This document shows, in pieces, positions 36,781 to 50,264 of a stretch of DNA of 64,000 nt; within the stretch, counting starts at the first letter, position 1, and each line of letters opens with the position of its first letter. The notes under the pieces are model-generated. The model was given only the letters and a program-made list of their open reading frames with translations. It was not told the origin of the DNA and searched no databases. Location of the stretch: assembly GCA_024362935.1 (NCBI GenBank), contig JANCRA010000003.1:10096001-10160000 (forward strand), written 5' to 3'. This stretch comes from Setophaga petechia (lineage: Eukaryota > Chordata > Aves > Passeriformes > Parulidae). Both the position numbers and the translations under genes were made by a program.

Positions 36781-37120
36781 ATCATCTGAGCCTCCTGCCT
36801 AAGAGGCTGTTAAAAGGACAGGCACACACAGACACGCACACACAACTGCCATGCAGAGCAGAGCCCCTCTCCCCCCCTTCCCTTCCCAAAGCCAGCATGT
36901 GTGACCTCTGCAGCACACCCTGCGTCTGTGGCTCAGGGCGAGGAACCTGAGTCCTCTGCCAGCCCGGGCGGGCGCTGGAGCTGCTGTCGCGGCTGCCTGG
37001 CTGGGCAGCAGGCGAGCAAGGCTCCCAAATCCTCCTTCTGCCTCGGTGTTTTCTTACTGAGATCCGATCTCCTCCCTACCTCTGCCCCTGACAAAAACAT
37101 TTACCTTGCGCCTGCAGAAT
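36781..37120. promoter_or_regulatory. Small CpG-rich, GC-rich island
   Basis: About eleven CpGs fall in 36901-37120, densest in AGCCCGGGCGGGCGCTGG, CTGTCGCGGC and GCAGGCGAGC, preceded by a C-rich tract (36863-36888) and a CA-rich run (36823-36845). The GGGCGGG near 36966 is an Sp1-type GC box. In CpG-depleted surroundings this is what a small promoter or poised enhancer can look like. A frame starting at a GTG (36901-37233, 110 codons) covers it but has no known domain, and openness is expected in GC-rich DNA. Orientation of any promoter is unknown. Confidence 0.35.
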
Positions 37121-39595
37121 TCAAAGGATATTTGCTTGAACAAAGTTTTAGATTTGTTGGGAGGCTGAGCACTAAGTATGCTTTTTTAAGCAAAGAGTTT
37201 AATAAAAGGATCAGGCACCTTAATTTTCTGTAGCATTCTTCAGAAAATTATCTAGACCTCAGAAATATCATTATTGACCTGAAGTGGGATAATATATTTT
37301 GTTTATTATTCTGTGTGTATGTAGGTCAGTAACTGCTCATAATATCACTTCAAGCATACCATCAATTCAAAACAATTTACCTGGGATATTTCTTTGTAAT
37401 CACAACTATGGGCTTCTTTGAAATAGAACAATTTCCAAACTGTCTTACAAAAAGTTCCCATAAGAAAAAAATATTTAAAGGGGAAAAAAAAGAGAGGGGT
37501 TATTGTTTCAGAATTCAGAAGAAAGACTAATTCTTAAAAAAAAAGAACTGAAATGTTTGATGAATTAAATTTTTTATTATTTATTATTACTATTGTTATA
37601 AGGGATAATTTGGTTTTGGCAGGTTCTACTATAGACATAAAAGCCTTTACACTTTGAACATCCCAATCAACAGCTTGAACATTTGCAGCACTTGGTTTTA
37701 AGCTCTTCTCATTGTTCTTGTGGGAGGATGGGAACAGGACATATGCTTTATTTTTTTCTCAAAGAAGAGAGAGAGGGAAATATTTCCTTTTTGACCTCCA
37801 AATATATTAAACATAATTCAGCATGATCTACAATTTCAGTCCAAAGTAGTTGGATGCTTCAGGTCAGAACGCAAAATCTTTCACAGAACAGTGGGAGTTC
37901 TGCACAAATTGTTCTCTTTGTGGCCCTTCATCCCCAGTGATCCGACTGAAAGGATACTCACTCACCCTCCCTGATTGCCCTTTACTGAATCCATGCTGTC
38001 TATATAGACTGTAGAAAACTCACCCTATTAGTGAATAATGCCTTAGTCAAGTGTCATCCTTAAAATGTCCTAGCATTTCAGATTCTGAAATTCAGCCAAA
38101 GCAGGACAAGATCCTGGGACCTGTAAGTGCCAGTAACTCAAGTTTTAATTGATCCTTAATTTCAAAAAGTACAGAATTGAAAGCTAGATTATTTTTAAAA
38201 TGTACCAGATTGGGTACTAGATATGTCTAACACCTTTCCTTTCTCTTTCTGTGGACTGATAAGATTTTATCTTCTGCCTAAATATCAGCATTTGAGTACT
38301 GGGCTTTACTGCTAATCTGAAGGTACCAGGATGGATAAGGGATGTGTAACCTTTGCAAAACTGTGCTTAATTTACCTCACTCTGGAGCATGTAACAGGCA
38401 AGTGACTCACACAGAGCCCCTCAGTGCCCAGCTCCATCCACCCCTGCTTCCAGTAAACACAGATCTTTTCCTGGAGGTTTGCAGTGCCCAGAGTGTCTGT
38501 GGTAGCTGTGCTCAGGAAGGTCAGTAGCTTGAGAAAATTTTCCCTATATCACCTTCAGGGCCAAGAATTCAGAGGACAAGTGCAGAATTAGGGCTGGAGC
38601 ACAAGCTGGACACCTCCTCTGTTGTAAGGATATGTGTCACCCTTCCTCAGACATTGGCAGAGCTGGGGGTCTGTTCAGGTCTGTCAGCACAAGCTGAAAA
38701 AAATGATGATGAAAGTAAGCAAGGTGACACTGATTGTTGTCTTCTGCTTGTTGGAAATGATCTGTCTGCTCTCCCTTATGGCTTGGCTGTGTTCTGCTAT
38801 TTAGTCGTGGTACACAGGATCCCATGGCTGTGATTCTTTTGAGCACCTCAGACTTCTTGTGTTTCTATTTTCTATTGCATTGCAAGAAGCAGTTCTGTAG
38901 TAAACTAGGAAACAAATATTTTGTCAGATACTTAGCAATAAAAGGAAGAATTTTCAAGAACTTTGGGTTTGCTTTCCAATCCAGGTGAGCACTGAAGGAA
39001 AGTGACACTATGGATTCTTTTTTGTCTAATAAGGTTTGAGAGGTATTTAAGTTTTTCTTTGAGAAAAGATGCAAAGCAATCTCTGTCCACTGCCAGCTGT
39101 CTATTTTGACAAGCCTTAGAGAAAGCAAATATTTTTGAAACTCTATCCTTATCAAATTTAGTTGAAATTAACCAATCAATTCAAACCTGATGAGAAGAGC
39201 AGGGAATGAATGGGAAGCCTCCATTACAAAGTCAGTTTTTAAAATTGTCAAATAACATTACAGTCTGCTGCTACAAAAGACTGTTAAAAAGTGTAAAAAT
39301 GTGTTATATCTTATTAAGTGCATCAATGAAGAGTGGCCAATGGTTGTGCTGCCCAGCACCACGCTAGGGTTGACATATCCCAAAGGAAGGCAATTTTAGG
39401 AGCTTCTGTACAGTGCTACAGGGGGAAGTAAATGGAATCTGAAATCTATGTGGTGTTTCTCATAGCCCTGTTTCGTGACATGTCTGTAATAGTTGGTGCT
39501 CTCTGTCCAGAAAATGTGTACACAAGATACAGTTACTCCTACACAGGGAGGAAAAGAGACCTGGTTTCCCTGTGCTGGCAAAGGATACTATTATA
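37121..39595. other. Non-coding stretch, no gene seen
   Basis: AT-rich, with A-runs near 37460-37500 and 37535 and ATT-rich text at 37570-37600. No gene, RNA gene or element recognised. Confidence 0.6.
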
Positions 39596-39596
39596 T

Positions 39597-39667
39597 CCTT
39601 TGTACAAAAGGTGTAGTATGCAGCTATAATTCCAGTAAGTGAAATTATAGTCTATAGGCCTTTTGTA
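39597..39667. repeat. Imperfect hairpin, ~70 nt
   Basis: Outer arms TACAAAAGG (39603-39611) and CCTTTTGTA (39659-39667) are perfect complements. Inner arms CTATAATT (39624-39631) and AATTATAG (39643-39650) are too. They flank a small loop, with a mismatched bulge of 12 against 8 nt between them. The left arm is itself part of the palindrome CCTTTGTACAAAAGG. Size and layout fit either a small precursor-RNA-like fold or a remnant of a MITE. No known microRNA is recognised. Confidence 0.5.
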
Positions 39668-42600
39668 GGTACTTCATCACAGTCAAACTCTAAATTGCCA
39701 AAAAATAAATTATTTTCTAAGAGAATACAACTTCTTGCTCTCTGCATTGACCAAAAAATTTATGTCGATCTTTGACAGTGACATTTTATCCAAAGAAGAA
39801 AGATATAGATAGCAAACAGAAGCTAACACAGTATTATACTTTTGAGTCCTTTTTTTAAAAAAAAATTATTATTATTTAAAAAGACAATTTACCAGAGAGT
39901 GCCCCAAGTTTCCCTTTGCACCATTTTTCATAAAGCCAAGTTTCCCAATGGGTACGTTAATCATGTGTTTTACACGCTGTCATATCACATAACATTTTGA
40001 GTTTGACTTAACCTGGTGTGATATGTCACAATCCTACAGTATGTGTGCCCCAGGGAACTTTAAATCAGTTTGCTGAAAAACACAATTAAGACCCACAGTG
40101 AACTGAGTTTTCGTTAAAACTGTACACGCACTCAAACCCAAATATTTTTCTCTAGGAAACAGCACATATTGCCTGTGAAAATATTGGTATCCCATAAAGC
40201 CTTTAAAATTTTCAAAGAAAATTTAAAATAATATTTTTCAATTTCTAGATTGTCTAATAAAATTACTTGTATGTTATGCAATTTGATACCTGCAACTATT
40301 ATTCCCATATATAGGAGTTACATTGATTTTTTGTGCAGCTGCAAAACAATATCAAAAGTGGCACTGGAATATTTATTTAGATTGCTTTATCATGCCCTGA
40401 TGTTCTGACCATGGTATACTTGAGAAAAACCTATGGGCAAATACTTAAAAACAAAACCTGTAAGTCAGGAAGGTTTTGAGAAGAACTGAAGGAAATACTT
40501 ATAATAAAAAGCATCTCCCAATTCTTACTTTCTAAAAGTTACTATTGCACTCACTTTTTTAGTTGATCAGAAAGTGCCTCACCATGATTTTGTGCAGTCA
40601 GACTTCAATGGCCTGATACTGTCTTGTGGGTTGTTTGATTGACCTTCATGAGTCGTTTTGGCTTGTGTCTAAAATGAATGTGTTTTCTCCCAAAACTATT
40701 TCAAAATCATTTGCAGATCTGAAATCTTTATTTCAGTATATAAATTGGGCAACAGTAGTATGTCATTAAAGGAATTTGATCATTCAAAGCATTAATACCT
40801 ATTTTACAAGGTAGTCATAAATTGCTTTTTCATACTATTTATTCTGCTGTGGTTTGGATCTCTAATGATGTTTCTCACAGTTTTATTTTCTATCACATGT
40901 TGCTGATGTATGATTGACAATATACTTAAACAGGTTAAGAGCTTTTCATTGCCTGTGGAAATTGTATTTTTAAACACAAGGTGCTACTCTAACCAGGAAG
41001 AGACAGATCTTTGTGTCCAAATTCATTTTACTGGGGTACTTATTTTTTATATGAAATGGGATGTATGATGATGTGCAATAGTAATAATGAAAAAAAGACT
41101 AACAAGACAACATACTGCCTAAGCATGTGGCCAGGTTTAACAGTATGTATTTTGACACACATGTAAATACAGGCAGAAGAAAACAAACACGTCTTTTTCA
41201 CTGTATATGATAGATAGATAAATTCTAAGGGGAAATGACACATTTTGTTATTCATTAACATCCAGTGATCCTTTCATGCAACACCCTGGAGGCTGAATGC
41301 AGTGACAGCATAAAAAGGTATACACCCACCAGTACTTGGCATCAGGCATCAAGCAGTTTGCTGGAAAAGAGCTGGCATATATTCCTTGATAATATGTCTC
41401 ATAGGTTTGTTGGATGGCAGTACACTGAAGTGTCTGACCAGTAAATGACATACCAAAATGCTGACATTTAACCATGTGTGCCTGTTTCCAGTCACACAAG
41501 TTTTCCCCAACTTCCATTCATTTTCTGCTTGGAATGGTTGTAGTCTATGCTGACAACAAGCTGAGACTAAGCAAACTGCAAATATGTTTCAAATGTGTTA
41601 TGAAAGACAAAAATAAAATTTTGCAAGGTAAGTATGGAGCAGAGAATTGTGTTACACTCTTACAAATGAGATTAGAACTTATTGAAAATTATAGGCATAG
41701 CAATTGATTTTTATTTGATAAATAGAAAGTATAAATATAAAAATAGTGAAACCTCAATTGTGGAACCAGGCATCTGCCTCCAAACACCTTGTTTGTGCAA
41801 TGAAAAGGTACAGGAGGATGAAATGTCTTTGTCATGTTCCTTTGTAAGAGTTTGTGTCCTTGGCTGTGGAGAAACAGATGTGTGTAAAGAAAAACAGAGA
41901 GATGTACTAATTACATGTGCAGGCAAAAGTTGCTGGAATAGAGCATTTAGATCACATTTTAGCCAAAAAAGTGTTCCAGTTAGGAATGAAGAAGTTTTTC
42001 TATCCAAATATTTTAAGAGAGCTAGGACTTCATTAAGTCCTTGTAACTAAAAAAGTAATGAAACCTTTGATAAAGATGTTAAAAATAATAATAAAAAAAT
42101 AAAAAGGAAAACACAGATTGGTATATAAAGTTTTATACCACAGTGTTAAGGCAAGTGCTCTTATTTAACCCTTCCCAAAATGTGGACATAATTCTTAATA
42201 TCTGAGAAACATTTTTGCAGAATATTATTAATGCAAATATCTTCATGGAGTGTGTATGGAAGGAGGTAGAGCTGTCAAAGCACAGTACCTGTAAGGAAGA
42301 ATATTAGGATAGTAACAGAAAAAATCAGATTGGAAAGACCTATAGTGAGTCTTGCAAGGGAACACAGAGAACTGAACTTGAGATACATCATATTTATAAA
42401 CCACTACTACATTAATTGATTCTTCATGAAGATATAACTCAAATTTTTGTGAGTGCATCTTTCTAGAAATTCAGAAGAGGCACTAGCTCACATCTGAACT
42501 GTTGGCTAGTCTCTGGGGTTTGTAATGAGAGGGAATTATAAGGATAATGAAAAAAAAAATCACTATGTTTTTGCCATAAAAAAAGTTACACCTTGCTTAT

Positions 42601-45600
42601 AAAATGCTATCAAACTAATTTCAGGAATACTACTAACAGATATTTAATTTCTGTGCCAGTTGTGATCAAAATGTTCAATGCTACCCTTCATTTTTGTTTA
42701 CTCTCTAGTCTAAATGCCATTGACTGAAAACCAACTTTGGAACTGACACTGGGTTTGTATGCAGAAGCACCTGCTTACCTTCCTGTGCAAACCTGTAAAA
42801 AAGCCTTTTGTAAATGTAAAAGAAAGTTGTCTTTGTCTACTGCATGGCACAGACAGGCACTTTGAGCTAAAAACCTCAGCTTGTCACAGTGCAGCCTGAC
42901 TCTGAAATGGCTGCCCTAAAAGTTTACCTGAATGACCTCTTGGCAGGCAAACTTCTTTTCCTTCTTGCCTGTAACATATAGATGCCACTAAGTAGGAACT
43001 TAACACTCCAATAATGAAGGGCTCTGCCCTTTCAAAGCCATGCTTTCTGGTCAAAGTTTGCTTTCCTTCACATGTGACATGCAAAAGGACATTGGAAGGG
43101 ATTGATGAGTGCAACTGTTGTCAGTCACAAGTGACATCATTTGGGGGTAATATTTAGAAGATTAGTAACATCTGCTTTTTTAAATATGGTTAGTAGCAAC
43201 CCCTCCAGCCTCCTTCAACCATATGGGATGCTTTGTATGCGCAGATAGGCACTGAACACTGCAAAAGATGCAGTGAGAAGAAATGTTTCCTTCAAATAAC
43301 ACAGATGAAAAGATGAAATGAAATCTGTCTTTCTTATTTGGTCAGAAAAAGCAAATGCAAAACCATAATGCTGAACAAAGTTTATTTTAAAATTATGACC
43401 TTTGCCTTACGGCTACTATTAATAAATATTTTTATTGCTGCAGTGTTTCTATTTTGTGTAAAAAGCCTTATTGCTCAACAAGACCATCACAGTAAGAAAA
43501 AGAAATTCTAATTTTAAGCACAGCATTCTGGTTATTTGCATTTTGGTTATCAGCAAGCTATTGTTTACAATTGTGAAGGAAAAAGCCTGACTAAGTGCTT
43601 CAGGAATGCAGAAGCTTTAGCCATCAAAACCCCTCGGCACCCCATTCTGTTCTCACTTCTTAGAGTGCAAGCTCCCTGTAATTCCACTGATTCTCAAAAG
43701 AAAAAATAAATGTGTTTACCCCTTTGGGACATTGGAAACAGAATGAAATCCCATCTCTTTAAAATGATAATGCAAAAGATTGCTTTCATATATTTACGCT
43801 GGGGAGAGGTATTTGTTAAAAAAAAATTTAAGAAAATTGGTGAGCTCTTGGTGGGCTATAAATTAGGGGTAAGAGAAGGAAGGAAAGCAGAATATTTGTT
43901 CATTTAGAAATGCTTTTTGTAAATGTTTCTTTCCCATTTCAGTAATTTGAAGGGATAGTGATAAAAGGACATGAACACAGTTTTCTCTCATGTGTGGAAT
44001 ATGGATTCCCTTCTTCCACAGGTCAAAGCAAAAGGTTTAGGGTTTCCAAATGAGCCTCAAAATCTATAACTCAATTGCTTTCATTGCAGCATGAGTTTTT
44101 ACATTAGCTGTCTTGCTTCTTTGCTTCTGTCTAGTCTGTGCAGATTCCTGAACATTTTTGTCATAGATCATTATGAAAATGATCTTTTTCTTTTCTGCAT
44201 TCATGTCTAGACCAGTCATATCATTTCTATTATACAGAGAAGAGTATTTTGAAAATTTTCTTAAACTAGTTTTGAATATGGTCCCATGCACTCAAACCTA
44301 ATCTCTTCCATATCCCTAATTTCTCTTGCATTTTACTACTAGGTTGTAACTAAAGAGTCTGCTCTGTTAATATTTATTACAGTTTTGATAAATTGACAGC
44401 TATTATATATGCTAAAAAATGGGTGCATTTCTAAAACATCTGGTCAGAAGAGGTCAGGCCTGGCCTCTTCCTCTTCTTGCAGAAACAGTTGGGGCTGATG
44501 CAGTTGTAAGCATTAGGGTTCCCAGGGGAATGCTACTTTACCTAATGTACTGGCCGGATGGCACGCTTCACTTGCACAACACCTGCTTGCAGATTCCTCC
44601 CTGCCACTCAAACCCGAGCCAGCAGAGCATGGGAAATTGGGAACAGGGATAAAAGCACATACAGAATAACCTGGGAGAGGATGGCACAGTGAAGAGGAAT
44701 AGAGCACACAGAAGAGCATAGACATACAGTGAGACAAGAAAGAGAGAAATGTCCAGCATTGAAGAGGTACATGTCTAGCTAATTGTGACAGACAATTATC
44801 CTTTTGTCCTACAAGAACTACGTGTGCTATTGATTTCTTGTTTTGGCTGGGTTACACCAGGGCACCACATCCTTGACCCACAAAGAACACCTTTCTCTTC
44901 ATAAGAAGTTTTATGGTGTTTTCTCTCGCAATTTTGTCAGAATGGATATTTTTATACTTTGTAAACCTTAGGGAAACTTGAGAAAGGTCAGACAGTTTTG
45001 GGTTCAGGGTATCAATGTCTAGCCTAGCAATGCAAATAATCACCTTTGCAGACCACTGGCTCTACCAGTTTGAGGTGGAGACACTGCTTGCACAAACTCA
45101 TTCATTTGCTTTAGAGTGGCAGCTCTCAACTTCCTGTCTCATCCTGAGATGTTAGAGAAAGTGGTCTAATGGCAATAGTTCTCTCTCTTCACTGCACAGG
45201 AAAAAATAAAAAAAAATCAACTATGAAGGAAAATTAGTCTCACACCAACTTATTCTCTAAAACATCAGTGGGGTAGAGAGCTTGTAATTAGCATTTCTTG
45301 TTGGACAGGAAGAGAAATGGTATAGAATGGCCTATATGTTTCTGCTAGACCACTGTCACTCATAATATCTATATTTTTACTGACCCATGGACTCGTTGTA
45401 AGCAAAAGAGCCCTCTGTGAACATCATGAGAGTGAGGTGGTGTTTTCAAATTCTTTGACATCAGATGGTTTTGGAAATTATAAGGTATTTTTAAATCTTG
45501 GACTTTTTAAATTTTATTTTTATTTATTTGTGGTTTTATATTTTTGTTTTGTTATTCCTTATCAGGAACTCCAGGGCAATTGAGTAATTTTCATTGCCAA

Positions 45601-48600
45601 AAGTGGGATAACATTAAAAGCTCATTTCAAATGCTTTTTTACAGGGTAAAATTGATTGTGGTGGAACAGAAGCAATGGCACAGAGTGAGGACAGACACGA
45701 CTGTACTATGACTAGGACACTTTCTTGTGTCCTGCTTCATTTTCTCTGAGGAACAGAATTTTTCCCTTGCTATTCTGCTAAGCTACTTTTTGCATGCCAT
45801 CACCTAAAAAGGAAGACTGGGAGAAGCTCAAATGCTGTACAAACAGGAGGAAACTCTGGGATCTACTTGTGGCAGGTCAATAGATGATGGTGTGAGGTTG
45901 AGTGGTTGGTTCCAATTGTTGTTCAGGGGATGACACAGTTTCATTCTTATGGTGTTTCAAATTAGGATTTAGAAGGAGCGAAAAGATTTTTAACAACTTA
46001 AATTGACAATGCATAGTGAGGAGCCTTATTTACCATCTCTTTAACCTCCAATCCTGGACTGAGTGGATCAGCATGCAGTTACTGGTACTGCAGTAAGTTT
46101 CTGCATTCTGCTCTTGGCCCTTGCAATCAGCTTCAGATATGCTGTACATTAGGAGCTGCTAGTGACAGCTGACATCTTCACTGGAGCAACCAAGGCAGGC
46201 AATGTGAGCCTTTAATCTTCCTTAAATTTCATTCAGCAGACTAGGGATTGTGTGTCACTGTTTCTCATTTTCATGTAAAAGTTGTAGCCTGGGTAACTTT
46301 TTACGTGCTAATGGTGAAGAAAGGTCTCCTCAGATTATTTCCTCCATGAAGATAAAGGTGTTGTCTAAGAGACATAAATGTGTACTCTGAATTGAGGGAA
46401 TATTTAAGCACTCTCACAAATACCAAATAAGACTCAGTGCTTCTCTAGAGCAAAGTAGATACATGTACATACTAATCCATTTACACACTAATCCATAAAA
46501 TCTAGGTCCAAACTAAAATTTATCCCTCTGTCAGGTTTGTGAATACTGAAAATAAACAGAATCAAGTCACACTGTCAAGGTCTGTATTGAGGTGTTCACA
46601 GAGTTTGGATTCCAGATTCATACCTTTAGGTTGTATCCACACTATTACCAATCACAAGAATTGTTGAGCTGCAGTATGCAAAGAGACATCATTCTTTGTG
46701 AGTGAATGAAGGAAATTCTACCTGACAGAATTTAAAAGAGCTATAACCAACAAGCTCATTTTATTTTTGGCCTTTTCAGATGTAAGTTTTGAAATATAAC
46801 ATGAATCAACTACTATTCAACAATCCCTTGCATTCTTCTGATAAAATATAAGATTTTCTTAATGATATCAAATCCAATGCTTCTTAATGAAGCTTAGTTT
46901 TGGAACTACATACATTACTAAAGGCCCTTATGATTGTACTGTTAATTGCTTTATAAACCTATTGCCCATTCAGAATTAAAGCAATTTCATAAAAGACAAA
47001 TAAGGGTATAAATTAAATATTAGGAAGTCTGAATAGGAAATAGCTGTTTATACAGAACAGCTTTTGTTCTCTTGTTCAATCATGGTTGCTTAATTTTGTC
47101 AGCACATCCTGGTGGCACTTTGATTTACTCCTTTTGAAGTCAGCAGTACCACCTTTACAGTATATCATTGAGGTCTGTAAACTGTTAGGCCCAGAGAGAT
47201 TGGGCAGTTTATTTTCCACATATCCCTGACATGTCAACCATGTGCATCAGTACGACATAAAGACTGAGCACCCACGGACTTATAACAGTGTCAAACCATG
47301 TCTTTAGCCAGCTAGTTCAGCTAGCACTATTTGTTACAGGGAATATGTCCATGTGAAAAACAGCCTGGCCCCAATTTGCTTCAATTTTTACCATTTTCTA
47401 AACTATTTATGTTAATTGGCTTTCCTGGAGATGATCCAAGTCACTTTTTGTGATGTTCTACATCTCACTTGGGTTATGGATTTAGTTCGAAAAAGAATTC
47501 TACATTAAAAAAAAAAAAAAAAAAACCAAACCAAAAAACCAACTAAACAAGCAAAAAACTACAAAGAGAGAATGGGCAGAGACCAAATCAACAGGCAAAT
47601 GTAAGACTTATCAAGAGGTATGCTAGTCTATGAACATCCAGAGGTTCAGCTGCTCGGCAGTACCTGCTTGTGCTCACGCTGACACCCCAGTGTAATGCTT
47701 CCAGACGTGTGCTGGAGAATAAGTGGACAGATGCTGGTGATACTTGTGATGCAAGTTCTCCCCCTACCTTATCTCATGAAAATTTGTCAAGAGCAAATAA
47801 AACAATAGAAGGGGAAATTTTCCCTGAATTCTGCTGCAGAGACTCTACACAGCCAGAGTCCATCCAAGATGTCCAATGTGCAAGTACATTTGACAGTAGG
47901 TACTAGAAAGGTGCTCAGACTCATGGAAGGCTGAAGTACTGGATGGCTTTTATACTTTTGTGAGTCCTATCAGTTTAATGAGCAGCTTGTAATCTTCATA
48001 GCATATAGCTGAGAGATATTTAGTGGTAAGTAAATATCTTGTAAATAAATATCATGTTGCACTTATGAGGTGAATATAAGGCCACATCTGTACTGACATT
48101 AAAAAAGAAAAAAAATACCAAACAGACACAAAAGAATGAAAATTTTAAAATAAAGTTTTAAAAATCCAATGTAAAGAAATCAAAATAGGTGTAATACATT
48201 TAGTCCATTACAAACAGTGTGGTATTTTTTTGGTTTTAATTTTTTAATCTCTCCAGACACTTGCCTGCCTTAAAAACAGTCTCTCTTCTGAAATAGCCCC
48301 TATTTTACTTTTTCATATACAATTTTTTTCATCGGTACCTAATAGATGTCAAGCCAGAGGTCGGAAAAAACAAAGACATTTTTAAAGATGTATGAAATTG
48401 TAACTGAAAAATATCTTCCAAAAAGAATACTTTGCTCAAAACATGCTTCTCTCTTGACTCTGCCTTCAAAAACCAAAATAAGAGCCAGAAAGTCTGCAAG
48501 TCTTTGACAGTGTTCAAGTAAAAATCTGAAATTTAGGCCATTTTCAAGTTCACTTCTGTGCTCAAAAAAGCCTGCCTTAACTGAATGTAAATCCAATTGC

Positions 48601-48780
48601 AGTGACTACCTTCTCCTCCTCTAGCTGTCACTTGCCACTGTTCTGTGGTATCTAAGTCAGGCAGTTTGTGAATTAATTATGAGGGGGTGTGTATTTTCTT
48701 TTTCTGAAGAACAGTGAAACTAAAATTTCTCATTTCAAGTCTGCCAGTGTCATTACGTGCACATTCTTCATTCCTTTCCA
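39668..48780. other. Long non-coding stretch, nothing supportable
   Basis: AT-rich unique DNA. The longest frames are 41248-41517 on the minus strand (89 codons, cysteine-rich) and 41682-42050 on the plus strand (122 codons). Neither has a domain I know nor convincing splice or start signals. An A-rich tract at 47507-47562 is listed separately. Inverted motifs CATATCACA / TGTGATATG occur near 39980-40025. Confidence 0.6.
47507..47562 (+). repeat. A-run with AACC-type tail
   Basis: Nineteen A followed by CCAAACCAAAAAACCAAC and CAAGCAAAAAACTAC. This resembles a decayed A-rich tail, but no SINE or LINE body is recognisable on its 5' side. The same type of text appears reversed as G/T tracts elsewhere in the window. 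Confidence 0.8.
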
Positions 48781-48929
48781 ATCAGATTGGAGCCTTGCTA
48801 TGTTTTTTTTAAGTCCAGATCTGCTATTCATTCAACAACATAGTCTCTGGCCATGTACAGAACAAAACCACTCATCTTTCTGGAATTTTTTTTTAAATAA
48901 TGTAATTTTAAGTGCTTTAGACACTAATT

Positions 48930-49040
48930 GCACAGCAATGGCAGCCATTGCCTGGCTGGATTGGCTTAAAAGCTTCATGCAAAATGCTGATTTGCAAATT
49001 AACTTGCCTTGGCAACCAGGAGAGATGTCAATTTGAAACT
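48930..49040. promoter_or_regulatory. Cluster of POU-octamer-like and X-box-like sites
   Basis: Within 110 bp lie: the perfect inverted repeat GCAATGG-CAG-CCATTGC (48935-48951); ATGCAAAAT (48977-48985) and ATTTGCAAAT (48990-48999), each one base from the POU octamer ATGCAAAT; and CTTGCCTTGGCAACC (49003-49017), 12 of 14 bases of the RFX X-box dyad GTTGCCATGGCAAC. The GC-balanced text in AT-rich surroundings and the close packing suggest an enhancer. Occupancy and conservation are unknown. Confidence 0.38.
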
Positions 49041-50240
49041 AAGTGGCAGTATATCATTTCACCTCAAAAGGCCAGGGTTTGTTGAAAAGTGATACACACA
49101 TTCTCATGATGAAGGATTTGTTATGCTATTGACCATTGACATAAGTAAGTAAGAAACCATTATCCCGAGGACAAAAATAAAAATAAATCAAAGCTCACTT
49201 TCCAGCTGTCTATAAGGAGAAGAACTTGCTATTGATGCAATTTTTGGCTAAAATTACTTAGATATGTGCCAGCTGCTTTGTCAAAAGCACGAGTCTGCTT
49301 GCTGAAGGTACTATGGCTACCTGTCCAACCAGGGATAAAATCCAAACTGAAGCCTTTTTAAGGCTCTCCTAACATATAGGGACACAAAAAATAAAAGGAA
49401 AACAACAAAAAAATCCCCCTGATGATTACCCATGAACCAATCTACACCTTGCTAATTCCTTTAAAAAAAGTCTGTTTGCAAATGTGTATCTTTATATTGC
49501 ACTTCTGAGGTGTTGCATGAATTTAGGGTCAGAGATATATGAATAGCCCCGTGAAACTAAGAGTTCATGTTGGTTGAATTGAAACTGAATGACATGATCA
49601 TGATTTGGATGGGGCTGTGCAGTGAGTGACAAACAGCAGTACTATTTGCATCACCATGTATCATCTCACAATGAAGCTATGGTGAAAAGACTCTTTGTTC
49701 TGGGAACCCAACCCAGACGGAGGAAATTGTGGGGAGAAGAGATGAAACTTCTCTTGCTTTGTCTGTGCTCAAAGCTTGTCAACTCAGAGGTTGTTGTGTG
49801 CAAGCCCTGGCTCCTCCAGGGAAGAGAGGTGGCTTAACAGAGACATCGAGTTCAGTCCAGCCTCTTTGCTGTAGCATTTATTTCCTATATCTCTTCTCAG
49901 TCCCGTTCTTCCAGAGCAAAGCAATATTGCAACAAGAACGGCCATGCTTGGCCCTTCTGGATGATCAACCAAGCTACAGGATGGGCAGCGTGTCCCTGTG
50001 TGACTGGGAGTCCTTAGGGATGTCCAGGCACATCAGGGCCCCCGGCAACCTGTGCAGGATGAATCCCAGTGGAGGACACCCCCCTGCAGACCTGACAGTG
50101 GGCGGGAACACAACCTCACCTTGGGAGTGGTGATTATTGAATACCCCCATGCTGGACAGGAGAAGTTATCTCAGCCCTTTCAGCCCTGAAAGCTACATTC
50201 CTAATTCATCTGAATGGAAATATTTTGGAGAATGAGAAGA
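49041..50240. other. Non-coding; GC-rich patch of unknown origin
   Basis: The part at 49690-50140 is GC-richer, with a plus frame of 134 codons (49729-50133) and an antisense frame of 62 codons (49784-49972). The frame has no domain I know and no codon usage that sets it apart. It could be an old LTR, a processed fragment or an lncRNA exon. I see no AATAAA next to it. Confidence 0.45.
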
Positions 50241-50264
50241 AGCAAAATAGACTTTTTGGCTTTG

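Noticed and set aside
41682..42050. 122-codon plus-strand frame
   Set aside because: The length is notable for AT-rich DNA, but there is no domain, no codon bias and no supporting signals.
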